A stretch of DNA of 64,000 nt from Streptomyces sp. NBC_00239 (GTDB lineage Bacteria; Actinomycetota; Actinomycetes; Streptomycetales; Streptomycetaceae), in the NCBI RefSeq assembly GCF_036194065.1, contig NZ_CP108095.1:7130001-7194000 (forward strand). Direction: 5' to 3'. The translations under genes were made by a program, and so were the position numbers. Of the stretch, positions 16,982-27,182 are shown piece by piece (position 1 is the first letter of the stretch; each line of letters starts with the position of its first letter). The notes below the pieces were generated by a model. That model was not told the DNA's origin, did not search any database, and worked only from the letters and a program-made list of their open reading frames with translations.

Positions 16982-18108
16982 CGCCCGGGACGGAGACCGT
17001 GCTGGACGCCGCACGGCTGGAGGAGCTCGCCAAGGGGGCACTGCTGCTCGCAGCCGGCTCCGAGCACTCCTCGTACCGGGCGAGCCTCGACTGGGCGCGG
17101 GCAGCCATCGTCGAGCACGGGCCGGTGCCGCTGATCCGCCCCGGCGGCCTGGGCTCCGGGCAGATGTGCGTCACGGTCAGCCTGCTCGGCTCCTCGGCCG
17201 CGCTCGCCGAGCAGCTGCCCACGGGCGAGGAGCCGCGCCGGGCGGTCCGGGCGCTGGAGCGCCGCCTGGGCAAGGCGGCGGACGCCGTGGTGCCGCTCAA
17301 CACCGCGGCTGAGAACGCCCTGCTCGCCGTCGTCACGGCGGCGTCCTGCGGGCTGCCGCTGGTGGACGGGGACGGCTGCGGACGAGTGCTCCCCCTGCTG
17401 GAGCAGACCACGTTCACCATCGCCGGGATCGACGTCGCCCCGGTCGCCCTGGCCACGCCCGCCGGGGACGTGGTCGTCGTGGAGGCGGCCGGCAGCCGTG
17501 TGGAGGAGCTCGTACGGCCGCTGGTCCTCGCGGCGGGAGGCTGGGCGGTCGCCGCCTGCTACGCCATGGACGGCGGACGGCTGGCGGCCGCCGTGGTTCC
17601 CGGCACCGTGAGCCGGGCCCTGGGGGCCGGGCGCCCGACGCACGGTGACCCCTTCGCCCTGTGGCAGCCGCGGCCCCGCCGACTGGGCATCGGGCGGATC
17701 ACTGCCGTGGAGCACCCCGTGACCCCCGGACCGGACACCGCCGGGGGCACGGCGCTGCCCTCCCGGCCGACCAGTGTGGTCGTCTCCGAGACCGAGGGCC
17801 TGCACAGACGGTTTCGCCTGGAGGCACACAACGAGGTACTGCTGGTCCTCGCCGACGGCGCGCCGGCCGCGGCCGCGCCGGACCAGATCCTGATGCTGTC
17901 GGCGGCCGACCAGCGGGTGCTGGACGTCGAACGTGCCATGCCAGGTGTCGAGGTGGAGATCGTCGTGATCCCCGCCGCACCCGCCTGGCACACCCCGCAA
18001 GGCCGCCGGCTGGCGGCTGCCGGCGGGCTCATCCTGCTGGGCCCGGAACCGGATGCGTGGCGGGCGGAACGCCCGGACGCGGAACGACCCGAGGAGACAC
18101 GGTGGTGA
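16978..18108 (+). CDS. DUF917 family protein (thiohydantoin desulfurase-like)
   Basis: 376 aa, ATG overlapping the upstream stop. Features matching DUF917: LEELAKGALLLAAGS near the start, GPVPLIRPGGLGSGQMCVTVSLLGS, NTAAENALLAVVTAASCGLPLVDGDGCGR and ITAVEHPV before a C-terminal beta-rich part. DUF917 proteins accompany hydantoinase A subunits, and one member is described as an S-methyl-thiohydantoin desulfurase, so action on a hydantoin-like ring is likely. The metal-site residues usually near the start (an AxGGGGxP-like loop) are altered here to AAGSEHSSYR, so catalytic competence is uncertain. Its stop overlaps the start of the PucR gene. Confidence 0.75.
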   Translation: MTPGTETVLDAARLEELAKGALLLAAGSEHSSYRASLDWARAAIVEHGPVPLIRPGGLGSGQMCVTVSLLGSSAALAEQLPTGEEPRRAVRALERRLGKAADAVVPLNTAAENALLAVVTAASCGLPLVDGDGCGRVLPLLEQTTFTIAGIDVAPVALATPAGDVVVVEAAGSRVEELVRPLVLAAGGWAVAACYAMDGGRLAAAVVPGTVSRALGAGRPTHGDPFALWQPRPRRLGIGRITAVEHPVTPGPDTAGGTALPSRPTSVVVSETEGLHRRFRLEAHNEVLLVLADGAPAAAAPDQILMLSAADQRVLDVERAMPGVEVEIVVIPAAPAWHTPQGRRLAAAGGLILLGPEPDAWRAERPDAERPEETRW

Positions 18109-19619
18109 GACGTCCCGACCTGCCCGTGCCCATGACCGTCGCGGAGCTGGTGCAGTACGGCCCGCTGCCCGGTGTGCGCATACTCGGTACGGCGGGGCGC
18201 GACGCCCAGGTCCTGGACGTGCGCATCGTGGACCGGCGTGAAGCCCTCGACGACCTGCGTCCGCACACCGCGGTCGTCCTCACCGAGGCGCTCGCCCGGT
18301 CGGGATGGATCGTGGAGATGGCCCTGCGCAAGGCCTGGGAGCAGGCGGCCGCCTGCGTGGTCGTCACCGAGACGGCGGTGGCCGCGCATCCGCCGGGCGC
18401 CCTCGCGGACCGCCTCGGCGTTCCCCTGCTGCTGATCGGCGGCGACGCGTTGGAGGGCGCCGTACGGATCGCCTCCGCGGTGTCCCGGCCCGACGCCGGC
18501 CGGACCGCACTGCTGGCCGAAGCCGCCCAGCGCCTCGCCGCCGCCGGCCCGCACGTCGATCGCGTACTGGCCGCGCTGCACACGGCGCTGCCCTCGACGT
18601 CCCTGGCCCTCACCGATCCGGTGGGCGGAATGCTGGCCGGGCGGCGGGCCGCACTCGACTCCGCGCACCCGGTGCGGCTGGACGTGCCGGGCCCGGACGG
18701 ACATCCGCTCGCGGTTCTCGTAGCCGACTCCCGCTCCAAGGAAGCGGGTTGGGCGTCGACCGTCGAAGCGGTGCTGCGGCTGGCCGTACCTCCGCTGACC
18801 GCATGGGCCGCCACCCGCCGCCTCGCGGAAGAACAGCAGGACCGCCGCAGCGAGTTGCTGCTGCACCTGCTGACGCATGGCTCCGAGGACGAGGACGAAG
18901 AGGCCCGTAGCCGCGTCCGGGCCGAGGCCGCGGCGCTGGGCTGGCCGCTGGCCGGGCCCCTGATCGCGTTCGCCCTGCGACCGGCCGTCGCCGCGGACGC
19001 CGGCACCGGGTCGGCACCGGGACCCGCGCTGCGGGCGCTCTGGGCCAGGTACGGCGTCGGCGGCCCGCTCATCGCGTACGAGGACTGCTGGGTGTCGTGG
19101 CGTTCCGCAGCAGTGGGCAGCACGGCACCCGACCCGGAGGTGTGGCTGCGGCAGGGCGAGGCACAGCTGCGTACGGCCGTCGGGGCGATCGGGGACCAGC
19201 TGCCGCTCGCCGGGGGAGTGGCCGGTCCGGCCGACGGTACCGGCACGCTGGGCGTGGCGCTCGCCGATGCCCGGGCCGCTGCGGCGGTCGCCGCCGTACC
19301 CGGGGCGGTCGTCCGCGCCGACCGGATGGGGCCCGCCCAACTGCTGTCCGCGCTGCCCGCGGAGGCACTGCGGCGGCCCTCCGAGGTCGTGCTGGCTTCG
19401 CTGCTCGCCGCGGACCGGGACGGAACGCTGCTGCGTACGCTGGCGGTCGTCCTGGACCAGGGCGCCGCCCCCTCTGCGGCGGCGGAGATCCTCGGTGTCC
19501 ACCGGAACACGGTCGCGGCGCGCCTGGAGCGCATCCGGTCGCTCGGCTTCGACCCCGAAGACCCCGCCCAGCGGCTCCCCCTGCACCTGGCCTGCCGCGT
19601 CCTGCTGGCCGAGTCCTGA
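18102..19619 (+). CDS. PucR family transcriptional regulator
   Basis: 505 aa. GAGGAG lies 5 nt before the GTG at 18102 and 8 nt before a second in-frame GTG at 18105; either could start translation. N-terminal PucR ligand domain about 5-125 (TVAELVQYGPLPGVRILG, VLDVRIVDRREALDDL, LGVPLLLIGG). C-terminal helix-turn-helix of the HTH_30 type: VVLDQGAAPSAAAEILGVHRNTVAARLERI. The middle GGDEF-like region is typical of CdaR/PucR proteins. PucR-class proteins respond to purine/ureide or amino-acid breakdown compounds. As last gene of the transporter-hydantoinase operon and facing hyuAB, it probably controls the whole locus. Confidence 0.9.
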   Translation: MVRRPDLPVPMTVAELVQYGPLPGVRILGTAGRDAQVLDVRIVDRREALDDLRPHTAVVLTEALARSGWIVEMALRKAWEQAAACVVVTETAVAAHPPGALADRLGVPLLLIGGDALEGAVRIASAVSRPDAGRTALLAEAAQRLAAAGPHVDRVLAALHTALPSTSLALTDPVGGMLAGRRAALDSAHPVRLDVPGPDGHPLAVLVADSRSKEAGWASTVEAVLRLAVPPLTAWAATRRLAEEQQDRRSELLLHLLTHGSEDEDEEARSRVRAEAAALGWPLAGPLIAFALRPAVAADAGTGSAPGPALRALWARYGVGGPLIAYEDCWVSWRSAAVGSTAPDPEVWLRQGEAQLRTAVGAIGDQLPLAGGVAGPADGTGTLGVALADARAAAAVAAVPGAVVRADRMGPAQLLSALPAEALRRPSEVVLASLLAADRDGTLLRTLAVVLDQGAAPSAAAEILGVHRNTVAARLERIRSLGFDPEDPAQRLPLHLACRVLLAES

Positions 19620-19662
19620 GCGGGAAGCGGGAAGCAGCGACGAACGCGCCGCCACGTGGGGA

Positions 19663-19704
19663 GGGCCCGGTCGCCGTGTGGGGGGGGATTCGGCAACCGG
19701 GCCC
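19663..19704. terminator. Hairpin between convergent PucR and hyuB genes
   Basis: A 9-bp perfect inverted repeat (19663-19671 with 19696-19704) flanks a G-rich 24-nt spacer in the 115-bp gap between the two convergent stop codons. It may end transcription in both directions. Confidence 0.45.
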
Positions 19705-19734
19705 GGTTCAGGGGGTATTCGGAGCGCTGGGAGG

Positions 19735-21429
19735 TCAGTCCTCCACGCCGTAGGCGGACGCTGCCCGCCCATGGCTCAGCAGCCCCTGCCGGAGGTCTTC
19801 CCGTACCGCCCCGGCCGGACGCTCGGCGACGGGACCGAACCCGCCGCCCCCGCCGCTCTCGCAGCGCAGCACGTCGCCCCGGCGCACGGCCAGCGCGTTC
19901 ACCTTGAGCAGTTCGCGCTCGCCGTCCCGGCCGGGGTTGAGGACAACGCGGGGCGCCGCGCCGGCGCCGCCGCCGAAGACGCCCCACGCGGGAGTCACGG
20001 AACGCTCCCACCACAGCGACAGGTCCTGGTCGGCCTCGAAGGTGTACTGGCGCACCACGCCGTTGCCGCCGCGGGTGCGGCCCGCCCCGCCGGAGTCGGT
20101 ACGGATCGCGTACTCGGTGACCCGTACGGGGAACAGCGTCTCCAGCACCTCCACGGGCATGTCCCGCAGGGAGCCGTTGACGTTGTTGATCAGGCAGGAC
20201 TCGCCGTCGTCGGTCTGCCAGGCGCCCCAGCCGCCGACCGTCGCCTCCTGGGAGACGAAGAGCCTGCCGTTGCGCGGGTCGGTCCCGGTGAACTGCACGA
20301 TCATCGAGTCGCCGTAGCTGGCGGCGGCCGCCCGCGAGGGCACCGCGGGCGCCAGCGCCTGGACCACCAGGTCGATGACCAGCCCGAGGTGGGAGTAGTA
20401 GTACTGGCACGCGGCCGGCTCGACGGCAGCGAGCATGGTGCCCGGCCGGGTGAGCACCTTCAGCGGCCGGAAGGAACCGCCGTTGAGCGGGACGTCGCCG
20501 CTGACCAGCAGTTTGTAGCCGACCCGGCAGGCGGCGACGGTCTGCGCCGCGCCGCAGTTGACGGGCCCGGTGGCCTGGTCGGCGCAGTCGGTGACGTCCA
20601 TGGTCATCCGGTCGCCGTCGATCTCGACGCGCACGGTGACGTGCAGCGGGGTGCGCAGGTCGATGCCGTCGTTGTCCAGGTAGCCGGTCGCCTCGTAGAC
20701 ACCGTCGGGAATGGCCGCGATCTGCTCCCGCTCGAGCCGCTCGGTCTGCGCGAAGATGGCGTCCCGCGCGGCGAGGACGGTCGGCAGCCCCCAGCGGCGG
20801 ACGATCTCGGCGAACCGCCGCGCGCCGGTGCGGGCGCAGGCCACCTGGGCGCGCATGTCCCCGAGGGTGGGCTGCGGGAAGCGGACGTTGCGGGCGATCA
20901 ACGAGTGTGCCTGCTCGCAGGGTTCGCCGCCCTCGTAGATCTTCAACGGGCCCATCCGCAGGCCCTCCTGGTGGATCGAGGTGGAGTCCATCGAACCGCC
21001 GGGGTCCTTGGATCCCATGTCGATCCAGTGCGCACGGGACGCGGCGAAGCCGATCAGCTCCCCGTCGGCGGTGTCCTCGGTGAAGATCGGCGCGTAGACG
21101 GTGACGTCGTTGAGGTGTGTGCCGCCGATGTAGGAGTCGTTGAGGACCCACACGTCGCCGGGCTTCCAGACGTCCGCGCCGTACGTCTCCTCGGTGGCCC
21201 GGGTGCACACCTCCAGGTTGCCCAGGAAGATCGGCAGGCCCGAGGACTGGCCGAGCACGTTGTGGTCCCGGTCGAGGAGGGCGACCGCGCAGTCCTTCGC
21301 CTCGTAGATGGTGGGCGTGTAGGAAGACCGGATGAGGGTGGTGTTCATGTCCTCCGCGGCCTGCATGAGCGCGCAGCGGATGATCTCGGTGGTGACCGGG
21401 TCGACGACCCGGCTGTCGGTGTCGGTCAT
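19735..21429 (-). CDS. hyuB: Hydantoinase/oxoprolinase subunit B
   Basis: 564 aa; its ATG overlaps the hyuA stop (ATGA), so the two subunits are made in step. HyuB-family landmarks: TEIIRCALMQAAEDMNTTLIRSSYTPTI, FLGNLEVCTRATEE, PGDVWVLNDSYIGGTHLNDVTV, FAASRAHWIDMGSKDPG, and C-terminal YAIRTDSGGAGRTRGGNGVVRQY with CESGGGGGFG. Together with HyuA it forms an ATP-dependent amidohydrolase that opens five-membered cyclic amides (N-methylhydantoin, 5-oxoproline) or, in the carboxylase branch, carboxylates acetone-like substrates. No third acetone-carboxylase gamma subunit is present, which favours ring opening. Length is usual for the family. Confidence 0.92.
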   Translation of the reverse strand: MTDTDSRVVDPVTTEIIRCALMQAAEDMNTTLIRSSYTPTIYEAKDCAVALLDRDHNVLGQSSGLPIFLGNLEVCTRATEETYGADVWKPGDVWVLNDSYIGGTHLNDVTVYAPIFTEDTADGELIGFAASRAHWIDMGSKDPGGSMDSTSIHQEGLRMGPLKIYEGGEPCEQAHSLIARNVRFPQPTLGDMRAQVACARTGARRFAEIVRRWGLPTVLAARDAIFAQTERLEREQIAAIPDGVYEATGYLDNDGIDLRTPLHVTVRVEIDGDRMTMDVTDCADQATGPVNCGAAQTVAACRVGYKLLVSGDVPLNGGSFRPLKVLTRPGTMLAAVEPAACQYYYSHLGLVIDLVVQALAPAVPSRAAAASYGDSMIVQFTGTDPRNGRLFVSQEATVGGWGAWQTDDGESCLINNVNGSLRDMPVEVLETLFPVRVTEYAIRTDSGGAGRTRGGNGVVRQYTFEADQDLSLWWERSVTPAWGVFGGGAGAAPRVVLNPGRDGERELLKVNALAVRRGDVLRCESGGGGGFGPVAERPAGAVREDLRQGLLSHGRAASAYGVED

Positions 21430-23468
21430 GCCGTGGCTCCAACCTTGATGACGAGGAAGCCGTTCTCGTCGACGGAGACCGACGAGTCCGGGGGGACGAC
21501 GGTGGTGGAGGTGGCCTCCACGATGACCGCAGGCCCTTCGAGGCGCTGCCCGGGCGCCAGCCGCTCTCGGCGCAGAACGGTGGTGTCGTACGAGCGGCCG
21601 CCGAACACGACCGGCCGCTGCCGGACGGTGTCGCAGGCGGCCTCGTCGGCGGCGTACGGCACCGGTGCGGCCTCGGGCAGCGCGCCGAGCGCGGTGCTGC
21701 GCAGGGTGACGAACTCGACGGGCGCCTCGGGCGTGGCGTGGCCGTAGCGGCGTTCGTGGAGGGCGGCGAAGCGTTCGGCGGCGGTGGCGAGGAAATCCTC
21801 GTCGGCCGGCTCGGTGGCGGAGAGCAGCGGCACGGCGAGGGTGTAGTCCTGGCCCTCGTACCGCATGTCGACGACGTGCTCGACGCGCTGGCGCTCCTCG
21901 GGGACGCCCTGCTGGGCGAGTTCGGCCAGTGCTTCGGCCTCCTGGCCTGCCAGGGCCCGCGCCATGGCATCGCCGTCCAGGTCGGCGGCCAGGGTGAAGA
22001 ACTGGCGGGTGAGGTCGCGGCGGACCTCGGTGCCGAGCATGCCCCAGGCGGAGAACGCGCCGGGGAAACGCGGCACGACGACCTCGCCGATGCCGAGCTC
22101 GCGGGCGATCTCCACGGCGTGCATCGGGCCCGCGCCGCCGAACGCCAGCAGCACGAACTCGCCGGGCTCCAAGCCGTGTTCGACGGTGAGCGTACGGATC
22201 GCCTGGGCCATCTTGGCATTGGCGACGTCACAGATCCCGCTCGCCAGTTCCAGCGGCTCCAGACCGAGCTCACCGGCGAGAGCGGCGACGGCCTGCCGGG
22301 CCGCGGCCACGTCGAGCGTCATGTGGCCGCCGGCGAACCAGTCCGGGTCGACGCGTCCGAGCACCGCGTTGGCGTCGGTGACGGTGGCCCGCGTACCGCC
22401 GCGCCCGTAGCAGGCCGGGCCGGGGACGGCTCCGGCGGATTCCGGTCCCACGCGCAGGCCCCCGGCCTCGGCATAGGCGAGGGAGCCGCCGCCGGCGCCG
22501 ATGGTCTGCAGGTTGACCAGCGGCATCAGGACCGGGAAGCCGTCCGCAGAGCCCTCGTTGGAGACGTCGGGGCGGCCGTCGAGGACCAGCGACACGTCGA
22601 AGGAGGTGCCGCCCATGTCCACGCAGATCGCGTTGCGCCGGCCCAGCAGCCCTACGGCCGCCGCGCCGCCCATGGTGCCGCCGACCGGCCCGGACAGCAG
22701 GGTCTGCAAGGGGTGGCGGCGGGCGTAGGCGGCGTTCACGATGCCGCCCGAGGACTGCATCACCTGGACCGGGACGGTCAGGCCGTGCTCCGCGAACCGC
22801 CCCTCGATCCGGCCCAGATAGCGGCGCACCACAGGGCCCGTGTACGCCTCCAGGACGGCCGAGGACGTCCGCTCGTACTCGCGCCACTCGCCGGCCACCT
22901 GGTGCGACAGCACCACGACGACGTCCTCGCCGAGCTCCTGCTCCAGGATCTTCCCGGCCAGCAGCTCGTGGTCCGGGTTCACGTACGAGAAGAGGAATGA
23001 CACGGCGACGGCGTCGAAGCCCTCGTCCTTCGCACGTCGGGCGGCGGCCCGTACGGCGTCCTCGTCGAGGGGCTCGAGTTCGGTGCCGCGCCAGTCGAAG
23101 CGGCCGCCCGCCTCCATCGTGTCGCGGCGCTCCACCAGCGGCTTCGGCTTGCGGTAGTGCAGGTCGAACATCCGGTCCCGGTTGCCGCGGGCGATGTGGT
23201 AGACGTCCCGCATCCCGGCCGACGTGAGCAGCAGGACGCGGGCGCCCTTGCGCTCCAGCAGGGCGTTGAGGCCCTGCGTGGTCCCGTGCACGAAGAAGGA
23301 GATGTCGCCGGGCGAGTCCACCGCCCGGCCCAGCGAGGCGAAGACTCCCTCGGCCAGGTCACCCGGCGTCGTGGGCGCCTTGGCCGCGAAGTAGGTACCG
23401 CTGTGTTCGTCATAGGCGACGACGTCGGTGAAGGTTCCACCGATGTCCATGGCCACCCGGTATGTCAT
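21426..23468 (-). CDS. hyuA: Hydantoinase/oxoprolinase subunit A
   Basis: 680 aa. The ATG at 23468 was chosen because GGGAGG lies directly upstream and the ASKHA phosphate loop starts at once (MTYRVAMDIGGTFTDVVAYDE); the upstream extension is not conserved-looking. Other landmarks: FVHGTTQGLNALLERKGA, QVMQSSGGIVNA, LSGPVGGTMGGAAAVG, CVDMGGTSFDVSLV, GAGGGSLAYAEAGGLRVGPESAG, YGRGGTRATVTDANAVLGR and LAFGGAGPMHAVEIARELG. The protein binds ATP and phosphorylates the cyclic amide before hydrolysis with HyuB. A -10-like TAGCGT (23508-23503) lies about 35 bp upstream of the start, and a hairpin separates it from the NTF2-like gene, so hyuAB probably has its own promoter. Confidence 0.93.
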   Translation of the reverse strand: MTYRVAMDIGGTFTDVVAYDEHSGTYFAAKAPTTPGDLAEGVFASLGRAVDSPGDISFFVHGTTQGLNALLERKGARVLLLTSAGMRDVYHIARGNRDRMFDLHYRKPKPLVERRDTMEAGGRFDWRGTELEPLDEDAVRAAARRAKDEGFDAVAVSFLFSYVNPDHELLAGKILEQELGEDVVVVLSHQVAGEWREYERTSSAVLEAYTGPVVRRYLGRIEGRFAEHGLTVPVQVMQSSGGIVNAAYARRHPLQTLLSGPVGGTMGGAAAVGLLGRRNAICVDMGGTSFDVSLVLDGRPDVSNEGSADGFPVLMPLVNLQTIGAGGGSLAYAEAGGLRVGPESAGAVPGPACYGRGGTRATVTDANAVLGRVDPDWFAGGHMTLDVAAARQAVAALAGELGLEPLELASGICDVANAKMAQAIRTLTVEHGLEPGEFVLLAFGGAGPMHAVEIARELGIGEVVVPRFPGAFSAWGMLGTEVRRDLTRQFFTLAADLDGDAMARALAGQEAEALAELAQQGVPEERQRVEHVVDMRYEGQDYTLAVPLLSATEPADEDFLATAAERFAALHERRYGHATPEAPVEFVTLRSTALGALPEAAPVPYAADEAACDTVRQRPVVFGGRSYDTTVLRRERLAPGQRLEGPAVIVEATSTTVVPPDSSVSVDENGFLVIKVGATA

Positions 23469-23533
23469 TGCGCCTCCCGGCTTTCTCAGGGGATCGCCGA
23501 GGACGCTAGCCCGAGGCTTCCGGAGAGCGCTGT

Positions 23534-23573
23534 GCGCGGCGCACGGGTGGCGGACCACCGCAGTGCGCCGCGC
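23534..23573 (-). terminator. Double hairpin between NTF2-like gene and hyuA
   Basis: A perfect 10-bp outer stem (23534-23543 with 23564-23573) encloses a second, 5-bp GGTGG/CCACC stem. It starts a few bases after the NTF2-like stop codon and lies upstream of the hyuA -10-like element, so it probably insulates hyuAB from the upstream gene. Confidence 0.6.
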
Positions 23574-23578
23574 CCGGG

Positions 23579-24055
23579 TCAGTCATCGCCGAGGGGAGCA
23601 CCGCCCGGCTGCTGCACGTCCTCGTGCAGGTGGACGATGCGCCACCGCGCGTCGGCGCCCTGCCGCAGGACCGCGGTGTTGCGGACCAGCTCGGGGCGCA
23701 GCTCACCGGCCGACGGGTCGGGCGCGAAGTCCACCCGCAGCCAGAAACGCAGCACCGCGATGTCACCGAAGACGTCCACGACCTGCCCGTACGGCTCCAG
23801 CCCGGCCTCCACCGGCCCCTCTCCAGCGGCCGGGCGTTCCTCGCGCACCCGGTCCAGGTCCGGCTTCCCGAAGAGCAGCCCGGCAGTACCGGAATCCCAC
23901 ACGGTCGCCTCCGGGTCCAGACAGGCGTCGATCCGCGCGCGGTCCCCGGCCGAGTAGGCCTCGTACATGGTGGTGATCACTCGCCACACATCGGCTGCCG
24001 TCTCAGGAGCCGCGCCGGGGCGGGCACCGACGGGGGGCGAGGGGAATGCGGGCAT
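23579..24055 (-). CDS. NTF2/SnoaL-like small protein
   Basis: 158 aa, ATG with AGGAGG eleven bases upstream. The fold signature is ADVWRVITTMYEAYSAGDRARIDACLDPEATVWDS at residues 22-56, then strands GDIAVLRFWLRVDF and WRIVHLHEDVQQPGG: the ketosteroid-isomerase/SnoaL/DUF4440 cone. Such proteins are small-molecule isomerases, cyclases or accessory binders; DUF4440-like members often have no known reaction. It lies just upstream of hyuAB on the same strand but a hairpin separates them. A role in handling the hydantoin-type substrate is possible but only positional. Confidence 0.82.
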   Translation of the reverse strand: MPAFPSPPVGARPGAAPETAADVWRVITTMYEAYSAGDRARIDACLDPEATVWDSGTAGLLFGKPDLDRVREERPAAGEGPVEAGLEPYGQVVDVFGDIAVLRFWLRVDFAPDPSAGELRPELVRNTAVLRQGADARWRIVHLHEDVQQPGGAPLGDD

Positions 24056-24224
24056 GGCGGAGCCTCCTGGAGCTGCGGGGAGAGAGGTCGCGTCGTGTGG
24101 GGCGGCGACGGGCAGTCAACCTACACACCCGGGCCGGCAGCCCATGATGCGCCCATGCGCCCTTCACGGCGCGCGGATGGGCGCGCGGGGCGATTCCCGG
24201 TGGCTCCGTACTCGGTTCGAGTCT

Positions 24225-25748
<1,524 letters not shown>

Positions 25749-25916
25749 CCCAGAGTCCTCCCGGTGACGGCGCCGGCCGTGCCGGACGACGCTCGGCGCG
25801 AGGCTATGGAGCCGTACGTTGCGCCCACGTTGCGCGGGTCCGGGCGCGGGTCACCGCGCACGGGCGCCGGGTGCTCGGCCGGCCGCTGCCGGACCGACCG
25901 TCCGCCCGCCCCGTCG

Positions 25917-27182
25917 TCAGCCGCGGAGCTCCGCGTCGAGGCTGTGCGCCCGGGCCAGGGCGGCGGCCCGGCCCTCCCGGGGGAGGAGCGCCGCGAGGGC
26001 GCGCCAGACCTCCAGGTCGTCCTCGCCCCACGGGCTGTACGCCCAGTCCGTGAGCAGCCCCGGGTCGCCGCGCGCGATCAGCGCGGCCCGCAGCTGGTCG
26101 GCCAGCCGGGTGCGCAGCCGTACGATCTCGGGCGCGGACGAGGACGGCAGGAGCGGGCCCGGGTAGCCGGCCAGGGCGGCGGAGGCGGCGCCGAGCGCCA
26201 CGTGGCGGCCGACCGCGGCGAAGTCCGCTTCCACGGGCGCGGCCAGCCGGTAGGGGCGGGAGAGCAGTGTGCCCGGACCGAGCAGGGCGCGCAGCCGCGA
26301 CAGTTCGGCGCGCAGCGTCACCGGCGACACCGACTCGTCCTCGTACAGTCCGATCAGCAGTTCGTCGCCGGACAGCCCGCCCGGGTGTCGGGTGAGCAGG
26401 ACCAGGATCTCGCTGTGCCGGCGGCCGAGCTGGATCCTGCGGCCGCCGGATACGAACACGGCCTCCTCACGCCCCAGGGCGAACAGCCCGTCCGCGGCGG
26501 GCGGATCCGGTTCCAGCAGCGCGAGTTGCGACTCGGCCGCACGCGCCACCGCCTGGACGAACGCCAGCGAATGCGGATGGGCCAGCCCGGCGCCGCCGGT
26601 GACGTCGACCGCGCCCAGCAGCCGTCCGGTCCGCGGATGGTGCACGGGAGCGGCCGCGCACGTCCACGAGTGCACCCGCCTGCTGAAGTGCTCGGCGCCG
26701 AACACCTGGACGGGCCGGTCCTCGGCGACCGCCGTGCCGGGCGCGTTCGTCCCCATCACCGACTCCGCCCAGCAGGCGCCGGGCACGAACCCCAGGCCGT
26801 CGGCCCGGCGCCGGGTCTGCGCGTGCCCCTCCACCCACAGCAGCCGGCCCTGCGCGTCGCACACGGCGAGGAGGTGCTCGCCGTCGGCCGCGAACGCACC
26901 GACCAGCTCGCGGAACAGCGGCATCACCGGGGCCAGCGGATGACGTTCCCGGTACGCCCTGAGCTCGCGCTCCGGGAGGTCCACGCCGGCGCTGCTGTCG
27001 GGGCTGACCCGGGCCCGCGCGCAGCGCCGCCACGAGGCGGCCACCACCGGGCGCACCGGCGCCTCCACCCGGCCGTCGGCCGTGAACACCCGGTGCGCGC
27101 GGCGCAGTTGCAGCTGGCGTTCGGCGGGGTCGGTGCCGGGCGGCAGGGCGACCCACGGATCACCACCCGCGCCCGGGAACAC
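25917..27182 (-). CDS. GAF-domain transcriptional regulator upstream of aldehyde dehydrogenase
   Basis: 421 aa from the GTG at 27182, the closest start to the conserved beginning DPWVALPPGTDPAERQLQL; no good ribosome site is visible, and an ATG at 27524 would add 114 low-complexity residues. Seen: VVAASWRRCARARVSPD (the SWxR motif of AcoR-type proteins), a GAF domain about 75-220 (LLAVCDAQGRLLWVEG, GACWAESVMGTNAPGTA, HSWTCAAAPVHHPRTG), then a winged-helix segment FVSGGRRIQLGRRHSEILVLL with LRAELSRLRALLG, as in transcriptional activators. It lacks the AAA+ domain of AcoR. Probably senses a small molecule and regulates the adjacent aldehyde dehydrogenase. Confidence 0.8.
   Translation of the reverse strand: MFPGAGGDPWVALPPGTDPAERQLQLRRAHRVFTADGRVEAPVRPVVAASWRRCARARVSPDSSAGVDLPERELRAYRERHPLAPVMPLFRELVGAFAADGEHLLAVCDAQGRLLWVEGHAQTRRRADGLGFVPGACWAESVMGTNAPGTAVAEDRPVQVFGAEHFSRRVHSWTCAAAPVHHPRTGRLLGAVDVTGGAGLAHPHSLAFVQAVARAAESQLALLEPDPPAADGLFALGREEAVFVSGGRRIQLGRRHSEILVLLTRHPGGLSGDELLIGLYEDESVSPVTLRAELSRLRALLGPGTLLSRPYRLAAPVEADFAAVGRHVALGAASAALAGYPGPLLPSSSAPEIVRLRTRLADQLRAALIARGDPGLLTDWAYSPWGEDDLEVWRALAALLPREGRAAALARAHSLDAELRG

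Noticed and set aside
18029..22273. 1414-codon open frame on the minus strand across PucR and hyuB/hyuA
   Set aside because: It is antisense or out of frame to well-supported genes, reads as Arg/Ser/Pro-rich nonsense and has no motif; an artefact of extreme GC3.
19735..23468. Acetone carboxylase alpha/beta subunits instead of hydantoinase
   Set aside because: No gamma subunit gene is present, and the PucR/DUF917 context fits cyclic amide breakdown better; the two families are related, so this is a preference, not proof.
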